Source of the DNA: DATFLS01 sp964413425
GTDB lineage: Bacteria; Fidelibacterota; JAANXI01
Length of the DNA stretch: 5,479 nt
Direction of reading: 5' to 3'
Assembly (NCBI GenBank): GCA_964413425.1
Contig: CAYPST010000172.1
Location: forward strand, 1 to 5,479
Position numbers and translations under genes: made by a program. This document shows positions 1-5,431 of this stretch, piece by piece. The number at the start of each line of letters is the position of its first letter. Positions within the stretch are counted from its first letter, which is position 1. Under the pieces are notes generated by a model, which searched no databases, was not told the origin of the DNA, and worked only from the letters and a program-made list of their open reading frames with translations.

Positions 1-3
1 AAA

Positions 4-41
4 GGAGGAACCCCGGCTGTTAAGCCGGGGGGCTCCATTTT
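4..41 (+). terminator. GC-rich hairpin, probable intrinsic terminator
   Basis: A perfect 8-bp stem (CCCCGGCT at 11-18, AGCCGGGG at 23-30) closes a GTTA tetraloop. An outer GGAG (4-7) / CTCC (33-36) helix extends it across a small internal loop, and ATTTT follows at 37-41. The T tract is short, so this may be a modest rightward terminator. On the opposite strand the hairpin is followed by TTCCTCCTTT, so it could also work leftward. It most likely ends a gene lying left of the window. No coding sequence is visible between it and the promoter at 145. Confidence 0.5.
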
Positions 42-68
42 GCGGCTTCCGCGATCTCTGCGTTTTCT
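39..68. repeat. short 9-bp-periodic GCG tract (copy A)
   Basis: GCG recurs at 42, 51 and 60, exactly nine bases apart, in a pyrimidine-rich context (TGCGGCTTCCGCGATCTCTG, then CGTTTTCTC). A related tract lies at 941-966. This resembles the CTTTGCG/CTCTGCG nine-base-period intergenic repeats seen in many bacterial genomes. That resemblance is from memory and is not verified here. Confidence 0.3.
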
Positions 69-144
69 CTCTAACCAGACTCAAGTGTAATAAAAACCGG
101 CAATTCGTTTTGCGAAAAAATTACATGATTTGCTCTCTTCAAGG

Positions 145-173
145 TTGTTTTACCATTTGAATGATATTATAAT
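145..173 (+). promoter_or_regulatory. sigma70-like promoter for the CBM48 gene
   Basis: A -35 box TTGTTT (145-150; three of six match TTGACA, including the key TTG) is followed by a 17-base spacer and a perfect -10 box TATAAT (168-173). Transcription would start near 180, leaving a leader of about 80 bases before the start codon at 261. The surrounding 75-175 stretch is AT-rich, as promoters usually are. No operator-like repeat is obvious. Confidence 0.6.
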
Positions 174-260
174 TGGCACCAAATCTGATAGGAGAGCATG
201 TTCGTTTTTCCATCGGTGTATGGTAAGGAGAATAAATAGTTATGCAAGAAGGAGTTTTGA

Positions 261-569
261 ATGAGCGTGACCAAACAATATCTGAAAAGTCGGCCGGTAT
301 GCAAAGTGACCTTCAGGTTACCGGCGGAAGCCGCAGGTGATGCTGAGAAAGTCTCCCTGATGGGTGATTTTAATAACTGGGATGAGCAGGCGACTCCACT
401 GGATCAGCTGAAAAGCGGTGAGTATAAAACGATCCTGGAACTGGAACCCGGAAAGGAATACCAATTTAAGTATCTCATTAACGGGGAAAAATGGGAGAAT
501 GATTGGGATGCCGATAAATATGTCCCCAATCCGTATGGAGATGGCGAAAACTCAGTCGTTGTTGTGTGA
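261..569 (+). CDS. stand-alone CBM48 / isoamylase early-set (glycogen-binding-fold) protein
   Basis: This 102-residue protein is a single CBM48-type beta-sandwich, the fold found in front of branching and debranching enzymes and in the AMPK beta subunit. Diagnostic segments are VSLMGDFNNWD (31-41), YQFKYLINGEKW (67-78) and ENSVVVV (96-102). By comparison with the AMPK beta glycogen-binding domain, the sugar-contacting residues appear kept: Trp40, Lys70, Trp78 and Asn97. It is therefore a credible alpha-glucan binder, although no catalytic domain is attached. There is no signal peptide or membrane span, so it should be cytoplasmic. The start is supported by AAGAAGGAG (246-254) six bases upstream and by the promoter at 145-173. 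It is monocistronic. The family is usually annotated as an isoamylase early-set domain or glycogen-binding protein. Its biological role is not established; regulating or recruiting a glycogen enzyme in trans is inference. Confidence 0.9.
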   Translation: MSVTKQYLKSRPVCKVTFRLPAEAAGDAEKVSLMGDFNNWDEQATPLDQLKSGEYKTILELEPGKEYQFKYLINGEKWENDWDADKYVPNPYGDGENSVVVV

Positions 570-601
570 TGTTCATCGCCAGGTGAGATAGAATGAGATG
601 T

Positions 602-622
602 ATACTTCAGGAAAAGTATTTT
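602..622 (+). terminator. weak AT-rich hairpin after the CBM48 gene
   Basis: ATACTT (602-607) and AAGTAT (614-619) form a 6-bp stem around a six-base loop, and the 3' arm runs straight into TTTT (619-622). It lies 33 bases after the CBM48 stop codon, where a terminator is expected. The stem is short and AT-rich, so termination may be inefficient or may depend on the larger palindromes downstream. Confidence 0.4.
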
Positions 623-631
623 CACGATTTC

Positions 632-670
632 TATCCCGGATTATTCATCCCGCAGGGATCCCTTGGGATA
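632..670. repeat. ladder of ATCCC / GGGAT inverted motifs
   Basis: TATCCC (632-637), ATCCC (647-651), GGGAT (655-659), ATCCC (658-662) and GGGATA (665-670) follow each other. Several mutually exclusive short hairpins are possible, or one outer pairing of TATCCC with GGGATA. It lies directly beside the larger palindrome at 684-752 and may belong to the same element. Confidence 0.4.
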
Positions 671-683
671 AACCCGAAAAGAA

Positions 684-752
684 GAGCACCCGCCGTACCC
701 CGTCCCCCCCTTTCTCTGGCGAGAGAAATGGGGTCAGGGGGAGAGAGTGCTC
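684..752. repeat. large GC-rich imperfect palindrome, REP/MITE-like
   Basis: The core is CCCCTTTCTCT (707-717), loop GGCG (718-721), AGAGAAA (722-728), a bulged T, then GGGG (730-733). Outside it CCCC (698-701) can pair with the G-run at 737-741. The ends GAGCAC (684-689) and GTGCTC (747-752) are perfectly complementary. The result is one long interrupted hairpin of about 69 bases with poly-C/poly-G arms. This is the style of dispersed intergenic palindromes (REP or small MITE families). On the minus strand it is followed by TTCTTTTC (683-676), so it could also terminate leftward transcription. Dispersal cannot be judged from one copy. Confidence 0.5.
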
Positions 753-940
753 GGGGCCGGGGTAGGTGCAGTGGTGTGCCGCTTCAGGGCGTATTCCCGG
801 CGTGTCGACACTGTACTGGGTTATCTTAATAATCATATTTTTTCATGAATTATTCAGGCTATCAATTTTAGCTGGCAATGGAATACCTCAGGAAATCAGG
901 CGGTCTTTTTGTAACACTCTCCTGAGCACGCTGTTCTGGA

Positions 941-966
941 TCTGCGGTCTTTGCGAGGCGTTTTCC
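941..966. repeat. degenerate GCG-periodic tract (copy B)
   Basis: TCTGCGGTCTTTGCGAGGCG followed by TTTTCC can be aligned to copy A at 39-68 if four bases are deleted, and both end in GCGTTTTC. GCG occurs at 944 and 953, again nine bases apart, before the register breaks at 958. The similarity is short and could be chance. Confidence 0.25.
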
Positions 967-976
967 AAATAGACTC

Positions 977-1004
977 ATTATAGGGAAATTATAAGAAACT
1001 TCAA
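977..1004 (-). promoter_or_regulatory. possible leftward sigma70-like promoter
   Basis: Read on the minus strand, TTGAAG (1004-999) and TATAAT (982-977) are separated by 16 bases. The -35 box matches four of six consensus positions and the -10 box is perfect. A second TATAAT lies just upstream (993-988) without a recognisable -35. It points into the gene-free gap and towards the palindrome at 684-752, so it would drive either a noncoding transcript or antisense RNA to the CBM48 gene. AT-rich intergenic DNA often yields such matches by chance. Confidence 0.35.
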
Positions 1005-1139
1005 TGAGAATGACTTGCGATTATACAACCATCAGCAGGTGCTAATAGCACATCATTTATGCAGATAACGGACTCGAATTCGGACGTGGAAGACAGTCCC
1101 GTGGTTGCAGGGCCGGGAAGAACGTAAATAGCAAGAAAA

Positions 1140-1328
1140 TCAGGATGTTCCGCCAGAAGACCGTTCCCCTGCACCGGCTGCCTTCTTTTCACTTTTATAC
1201 ATGCTGTAAAGAACCAGTACGGCGCCGGTTAAAATGGAAAGAACTACCACCAGCAGGAGTAACATAAATTTGATGATACTTCCGATGGTTTTGAAAATAC
1301 CAGCGATATTGGTTTGGTTCGCTGACAT
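1140..1328 (-). CDS. small single-span membrane protein, unknown function
   Basis: This 62-residue protein (from MSANQTN) has a short polar N-terminus, one strongly hydrophobic segment at about residues 18-42 (FMLLLLVVVL core), and a Lys/Ser/Gly-rich tail (KSEKK at 45-49). It should sit in the cytoplasmic membrane; orientation is uncertain because both flanks carry positive charge. I do not recognise a family. The start at 1328 is chosen over an in-frame ATG at 1349 because AAAGGAGGT lies directly before 1328, whereas the longer form would translate that Shine-Dalgarno sequence and has none of its own. It begins 23 bases after the GH65 stop on the same strand, so it is probably the last gene of the operon. 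A link to sugar uptake or membrane tethering is speculation. Confidence 0.72.
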   Translation of the reverse strand: MSANQTNIAGIFKTIGSIIKFMLLLLVVVLSILTGAVLVLYSMYKSEKKAAGAGERSSGGTS

Positions 1329-1331
1329 GAT

Positions 1332-1340
1332 ACCTCCTTT
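1332..1340 (-). promoter_or_regulatory. Shine-Dalgarno fixing the start of the small membrane protein
   Basis: On the minus strand AAAGGAGGT (1340-1332) is a near-perfect anti-16S match, three bases (ATC) before the ATG at 1328-1326. The spacing is tight but workable. Its strength suggests the small protein is made efficiently, and it argues against the ATG at 1349. That ATG overlaps tandem TAA TAA stops at the end of the GH65 gene (1354-1349). Confidence 0.7.
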
Positions 1341-1351
1341 CTTCGGCATTA

Positions 1352-3742
1352 TTACAGTTTAAACTCTCTGGAATCACCCTGTTTAAACGTATACACCTTA
1401 TCCTGAACTCCGATTTCGACTTCAGGAGAGTATCCTTTGAAGAAGGAGATGAACAGGCGATCGTGGGTGACGTGGAGCGAAATCCAGTGGGCTCTGTACC
1501 GGATGCGCAGCTGCAGACTCTCCAGGCCTTCCGGCAACACAGGATTGAGCCAGAGGACATCGTTGCGGAATTCCATTCCGGTGTAGCAGCGCTGAATTAA
1601 GTCGATAGTCCCGGCCATTGCCCCCAGATGAATGCCCTCCGGTGTGGTCCCGCCCTGGATGTCTTCAAAATCACTACGCAGGGCTTCTTCGAAGTATTCC
1701 CAGGATTGCTCACGATTGGAGCGCGCCAGTACCCACGAATGGACAATGCGGCTGAGCGTGGATCCATGTGAGGTGCGTTCAAGATAATAATCGATGTTTT
1801 TCAGGATGCTGGCGGGATCGAAATTGTAGCCCATTAATTCCAGGGTTAATTGAAGTTCTTCAGCAGAGAACAGGAAAAAGAGCATAATCACATCCGCCTG
1901 TTTAGAGGCTTTATACCGATTGGGCGTGTCACCTTCCGCATCCAGAATCCTATCCAGACGCTGGATATCCTCATATTTCTCGCGATAACCCTCCCAGTCG
2001 AACTCTTCCAGGTCCTCGTACCCTTCAAACTGACTGATGATCCCGTCACCGTGGAATGGGACAAACATCTTCTTGCTGATTTCCTCCCACAGGCGGCGGT
2101 CTTCGTCCCTGATATTCAGAATCTCGCAGAGTTCCTGTTCTCGATCTTCATCCAGTATCTTCAGGATCTGGAGTGCCCGCTGCAGCACCCATACCGTCAT
2201 AATATTGGTGTAAGCGTTATTGTTTATACCCAGTTCCTCCGAATCCGGATAGCGGGTGTGATACTCATCCGGTCCGACCACGTGGTGAATTTCATACCGA
2301 CCACGCTGTTCGTTATAGAACATAAGAGAGGCAAGAAACTTGGCAATATCCAGCACCATTTCGGCTCCGAAGAACGAGAGAAATTCAATATCATTGGTGG
2401 TTTGATAATACTGCCAGACGCTATAGGCTATCGCCAGATTTACATGACGCTGCAGGTGTGTCTCGTCCGGAATCCACTCGCCTGATTTGGGATTCAGATG
2501 AATTTGCTGGGTTTCCTCTCGTCCGTTACTCCCGCTCTGCCAGGGGAACATGGCCCCCCGGTATCCCGCCTGTCTGGCAGCGTAGCGGGCTTCCCCAATC
2601 CGGCGATAGCGATACATTTTCACCTCCCGGGTCACCTCCGGGATCCGGAGATCCAGAAAAGGGAAGATGAACAATTCATCCCAGAAGATATGCCCGCGGT
2701 AGGCTTCGCCGTGCAATCCCCGCGCGGGAATCCCCACATCCAGATCAATGGTATTTGTGGAGGCAGTCTGCAGAAGATGAAAAATTTGGAGTCTGAGAAT
2801 GTCCTGCACCCCCTGATCGCCGTTGAGTTCGATGTCGCATCTGCGCCAGTGATAGTCCCAGGCTTTCACATGTTCGGTGAGCAGCTGCCCAAACGTGCCG
2901 GCGCGGTCAATGGCCTTGCAGGCATCCAATGTCGGTTCACTAATGGCATTATCTCTGGAGGTGTACAGAGCGATAATTTTTTCTATTCGTACCGTCTGAT
3001 TTTCTTTCCCTTCCACAAAAAGATCCTGGGCGATAAAGTTATCCTGGTTAATGCTGGTGCGTCTCACCTCGACCTCGGAATCATCTGAATACACCCGGGT
3101 TCTGGCCGCCTGGGTCATCTGAATATGTGACTGTTTGGTTTGGACCCGCAGATAAATACTCTCTTCGTTGTGATCGGCGGCTTCCAGGGATTCCAGATGA
3201 TCACCCCGCAAATCCCGGTACCGTTCCACCCCGTTGTTGGTCACACGTCCATCGATACCCGATCGGATTTCGATTCGTCCGGACCAGTTGACTGGTGTTA
3301 ACGACCAGCTGATGGCCGCCAGATGCGGATAGGCCATATGCACAATTCGCCGGCTTTTCAGAATCGTTTCCCGGCCATCGGCATCCTTGAAATGCATGCG
3401 CCGGTGCAGGATGCCCTTCTGCATGTGGAGTTCAATATGGTAATCGAGGAGTTCCAGCTTATCCGGGTGAATCCATTGGCCGTCCTCGGGACGAAGAGTC
3501 AGATACAGCCAGTTCGGCCAGTTGACCAGGTCTTCGTTTTCTATGTCCTTCCCGGCGATCTGGCTGGTTAATCGATTGTAGCCGCCGGCCAGGTAGGTGC
3601 CGGGGTAATGGACGCCCCCATCCGTCACCTCTTCAGCAGCACCCCGGCTGGCAAAATAGCCATTGCCCAGCGTACATAGTGCTTCCCGAAGTGGTTGCAG
3701 TTCAGGTTTATACTCATCATAGGTGATGGTCCATTCATTCAT
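1352..3742 (-). CDS. glycoside hydrolase family 65 (trehalose/kojibiose phosphorylase-like or phosphate-dependent trehalase)
   Basis: This 796-residue enzyme has the usual GH65 length and order: N-terminal beta-sandwich (about 1-270), helical linker, (alpha/alpha)6 barrel (about 315-715) and a small C-terminal beta domain. Visible motifs are FWDELF (353-358), GPDEYH (490-495) with the presumed general acid Glu493, NNNAYTN (507-513), KQADVI (614-619), TSHGSTLS (657-664) and QGGTTPEGIHLG (696-707). GH65 enzymes invert alpha-glucosides such as trehalose, maltose or kojibiose, typically using phosphate to give beta-glucose 1-phosphate; some are hydrolases. The HGSTLS form, as I recall, is typical of mycobacterial OtsB1/Rv3401-like proteins, one relative of which is reported as a phosphate-requiring trehalase. 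Its neighbour encodes beta-phosphoglucomutase-like and trehalose-phosphatase domains, which makes trehalose the likeliest substrate. There is no signal peptide, so it is cytoplasmic. Substrate and phosphorylase-versus-hydrolase activity remain uncertain. Confidence 0.93.
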   Translation of the reverse strand: MNEWTITYDEYKPELQPLREALCTLGNGYFASRGAAEEVTDGGVHYPGTYLAGGYNRLTSQIAGKDIENEDLVNWPNWLYLTLRPEDGQWIHPDKLELLDYHIELHMQKGILHRRMHFKDADGRETILKSRRIVHMAYPHLAAISWSLTPVNWSGRIEIRSGIDGRVTNNGVERYRDLRGDHLESLEAADHNEESIYLRVQTKQSHIQMTQAARTRVYSDDSEVEVRRTSINQDNFIAQDLFVEGKENQTVRIEKIIALYTSRDNAISEPTLDACKAIDRAGTFGQLLTEHVKAWDYHWRRCDIELNGDQGVQDILRLQIFHLLQTASTNTIDLDVGIPARGLHGEAYRGHIFWDELFIFPFLDLRIPEVTREVKMYRYRRIGEARYAARQAGYRGAMFPWQSGSNGREETQQIHLNPKSGEWIPDETHLQRHVNLAIAYSVWQYYQTTNDIEFLSFFGAEMVLDIAKFLASLMFYNEQRGRYEIHHVVGPDEYHTRYPDSEELGINNNAYTNIMTVWVLQRALQILKILDEDREQELCEILNIRDEDRRLWEEISKKMFVPFHGDGIISQFEGYEDLEEFDWEGYREKYEDIQRLDRILDAEGDTPNRYKASKQADVIMLFFLFSAEELQLTLELMGYNFDPASILKNIDYYLERTSHGSTLSRIVHSWVLARSNREQSWEYFEEALRSDFEDIQGGTTPEGIHLGAMAGTIDLIQRCYTGMEFRNDVLWLNPVLPEGLESLQLRIRYRAHWISLHVTHDRLFISFFKGYSPEVEIGVQDKVYTFKQGDSREFKL

Positions 3743-3756
3743 CCGAGCTGTCCTCC
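3735..3756 (-). promoter_or_regulatory. overlapping stop/start with internal Shine-Dalgarno (translational coupling)
   Basis: The upstream gene ends in ATGAATGA (3742-3735). The ATG opens the GH65 gene and the final TGA closes the HAD gene, so they overlap by eight bases in different frames. GGAGGA (3756-3751), inside the last codons of the HAD gene, sits eight bases before the GH65 ATG. This arrangement predicts coupled, roughly equimolar translation of the two proteins. Confidence 0.8.
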
Positions 3757-5309
3757 AGATTCTCTATGACCTCATTCAGAAATTGTTGCACTTCCTGTAC
3801 CGAATCCAGCGTGTAAAATGCCGCGGTATCTTCACCATGTTCTCCGACCAAAATGCCAAGACCCCGGCTTTGAAGTACGCGAAATGCATCCTCATCGGTG
3901 AAATCATCGCCGATATAAATGGGAAGCATATCCGGCTTGTCCAGATCTAATTCCTTCAGAAGCCAGAGGAGGGCCTTCCCTTTGTCCCAATCGATATCCG
4001 GTTTGAGCTCCACAATTTTTTTGCCCCCGCCTTTTTTCAGGTTGGGGTGCTTTTCCAATACATCATCGGCGATTTGCTTTACTGCCGGGACCTCATCACT
4101 ATCAACGTTGCGATAATGGACTGCAATCGAATATTTTTTCCGCTCCACCTGTGCTCCCGGAATATCCGATAATTGCTCCTGCAATTCGTCCGCTGCTGCA
4201 TCCAGTTCCGGCAAAGCCGCCTGCCCGGCTTCGTGCTGCATCTGCATCTTGTTCGGGCCAGTGATATCAAAGCCGTGACTCCCCGCGTAGATCAGTTCGT
4301 CGAGTCGGATGAAATTTTTCACGTCCTGGCGATCTCTGCCGCTGACGATAGCCACCGTGCAGCGCTGTGCGAGGTGACGGAGCAACTGCCGCATTTCATC
4401 TGAGAGCGCAGCGTCTTCCGGTCTGTCCACGATTGGCGTGAGCGTACCGTCGTAGTCGAGGAAAAAGACCGGCGTATGCTGGTCCAATTTTTGATGGACC
4501 GGAGCATTCTCCTCCAGCGCTGACGGAAGTGTATCCGGTGCGGCCAGCGGGGTTGCTTCGGAAAACCGGGTATCCAGCTCGTGAAAACTATGAATCACCA
4601 CATCAGCCCCTTCGTTAAGAAGTTCCTGTTCATTGCCATTCCGAGACACCCCAACCACCAGGCCGAAGTTTCCCGCCTGTCCGGCCTGTACTCCGGAAAT
4701 GGCATCTTCGAATACCACAGCATTGGAAGGAGCAATACCAAGTTTGGATGCGGCGTAGAGGAAAATATCCGGGGCTGGTTTACCGGCAATGTCCAGTTCC
4801 CTGGCGACCAATCCATCCACCCGGATATCAAAGAGATATAACAGTTCAGCCTCTTCCAGGATAAATTTGCAATTCTTGCTTGAAGAAATAATGCCTGTCC
4901 TCAGGCCATGATTTTTCCATCGTTTAAGCCAGTCCACTGTGTCCTGGTAGATTTCCACACCGTCTCTTCTGACCACTTTCCGAAACAGGTCGTTTTTCCG
5001 ATTGCCGAGACCACAAACAGTTTCCTGTTCAGGAGAGTTTTCCGGCCGGCCTTCCGGCAGCTGAATCCCCCGGGATTTTAGAAAACTGCGGACACCATCA
5101 TAGCGGGGTTTCCCGTCAATATACTGCCGGTAATCGGCTTCGATATCCAGAGGGTCATAATTGCCGGGTCGGTCTTTTAAATATTGATCGAACATTTCCT
5201 TCCAGGCGCGAGCATGCACTTTTGCCGTCTGGGTTACCACCCCGTCTAAATCCAAAATTGCTGCTTTGTATCGGTCGGTGTCAATCACCGGGGGTTTTGG
5301 GTGGTACAT
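3735..5309 (-). CDS. otsB: fused beta-phosphoglucomutase-like HAD + trehalose-6-phosphate phosphatase
   Basis: This 524-residue protein joins two HAD hydrolases. Residues about 14-245 match beta-phosphoglucomutase: DLDGV (nucleophile Asp20, acid/base Asp22), a helical cap containing GKPRYDGVRSFL (66-77), SSS (142-144), Lys177 in GKPAPD, and Glu201-Asp202. This domain would convert beta-glucose 1-phosphate to glucose 6-phosphate. A Pro/Ala-rich linker (about 246-278) leads to an OtsB-type trehalose-phosphatase domain: DYDGTL (285-290, Asp285/Asp287), SGRD (323-326), AGSHGFDI (342-349), and GDDFTDED (467-474). It would hydrolyse trehalose 6-phosphate to trehalose and phosphate. All visible HAD catalytic residues are kept in both halves. 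It is probably cytoplasmic. The start at 5309 has GAGGAG (5323-5318) eight bases upstream. It is first in the operon, overlapping the GH65 gene. The two domains occur in this order at the N-terminus of mycobacterial OtsB1 (Rv2006). No OtsA (trehalose-phosphate synthase) lies in the window. Confidence 0.93.
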   Translation of the reverse strand: MYHPKPPVIDTDRYKAAILDLDGVVTQTAKVHARAWKEMFDQYLKDRPGNYDPLDIEADYRQYIDGKPRYDGVRSFLKSRGIQLPEGRPENSPEQETVCGLGNRKNDLFRKVVRRDGVEIYQDTVDWLKRWKNHGLRTGIISSSKNCKFILEEAELLYLFDIRVDGLVARELDIAGKPAPDIFLYAASKLGIAPSNAVVFEDAISGVQAGQAGNFGLVVGVSRNGNEQELLNEGADVVIHSFHELDTRFSEATPLAAPDTLPSALEENAPVHQKLDQHTPVFFLDYDGTLTPIVDRPEDAALSDEMRQLLRHLAQRCTVAIVSGRDRQDVKNFIRLDELIYAGSHGFDITGPNKMQMQHEAGQAALPELDAAADELQEQLSDIPGAQVERKKYSIAVHYRNVDSDEVPAVKQIADDVLEKHPNLKKGGGKKIVELKPDIDWDKGKALLWLLKELDLDKPDMLPIYIGDDFTDEDAFRVLQSRGLGILVGEHGEDTAAFYTLDSVQEVQQFLNEVIENLEDSSDE

Positions 5310-5355
5310 ATATCAAACTCCTCAGTCTAATGTTAATGATGAGCGGAAATGAAGG

Positions 5356-5368
5356 ATACGTGTCGTAT
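5356..5368. promoter_or_regulatory. short inverted repeat in the operon leader, possible operator
   Basis: ATACG (5356-5360), TGT, CGTAT (5364-5368) is a perfect 5-bp inverted repeat 47 bases upstream of the operon start codon. This is a sensible place for a repressor site or a leader hairpin. It does not match the usual LacI-family consensus, and five-base arms arise readily by chance. I could not find a convincing -35/-10 pair for the operon in 5310-5479, which would have helped place it. Confidence 0.25.
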
Positions 5369-5402
5369 GGGTGCTTGTTCGGTCGTCATTTACGTACAAA
5401 TC

Positions 5403-5431
5403 TATGCAAATAAACGTTTTTTTTCTATAAT
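5403..5431 (+). promoter_or_regulatory. possible rightward promoter for a gene beyond the window
   Basis: A perfect TATAAT (5426-5431) follows an AT-rich, T-rich stretch. The best -35 at 17 bases is TATGCA (5403-5408), only three of six. A GGAGGA (5445-5450) follows, but no ATG, GTG or TTG lies at a usable distance, so the start codon is unresolved. If real, the operon and an unseen gene to the right are divergently transcribed from this region. Confidence 0.25.

Larger units (their letters stand above)
753..1139. other. intergenic stretch without a convincing gene
   Basis: Reading frames of up to about 70 codons here lack Shine-Dalgarno sequences and protein-like composition. The stretch holds a 10-bp palindrome GTGTCGACAC (802-811), a degenerate GCG-periodic tract (941-966), a promoter-like pair on the minus strand (977-1004) and a small hairpin GTGCT-AAT-AGCAC (1039-1051). 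There is no tRNA-like or other recognisable RNA fold. No clear T-run terminator is visible for the leftward operon that ends at 1140. Confidence 0.5.

Noticed and set aside
802..811. Perfect 10-bp palindrome GTGTCGACAC
   Set aside because: About five perfect 10-bp palindromes are expected by chance in a window this size, and no second half-site or promoter lies beside it.
593..972. Two short plus-strand frames (593-829 and 766-972) after the CBM48 gene
   Set aside because: The first runs straight through the palindromic element and is rich in Arg/Pro/Gly from the GC-rich repeat. The second starts at a GTG with no convincing ribosome site. Neither resembles a protein.
1039..1051. GTGCT-AAT-AGCAC hairpin as terminator of the operon
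   Set aside because: The stem is only five base pairs with a three-base loop, and no T-run follows on the minus strand.
1329..1349. Alternative earlier start (ATG at 1349) for the small membrane protein
   Set aside because: This extension encodes the Shine-Dalgarno sequence of the downstream ATG and has no ribosome site of its own.
1195..1560. A 121-codon minus-strand frame across the GH65 3' end
   Set aside because: It overlaps the conserved end of GH65 and the small membrane gene in another frame. Its Cys/Ser/Arg-rich composition is typical of an out-of-frame translation.
1850..2485. A 211-codon open frame on the plus strand
   Set aside because: It lies entirely antisense to the well-supported GH65 barrel, has no Shine-Dalgarno sequence and shows no recognisable motif. 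It is an antisense shadow of a long conserved gene.
2498..3088. A 196-codon open frame on the plus strand
   Set aside because: Also antisense to the GH65 gene, covering conserved segments such as FWDELF on the opposite strand. Its Pro/Ser-rich composition and lack of motifs indicate a shadow.
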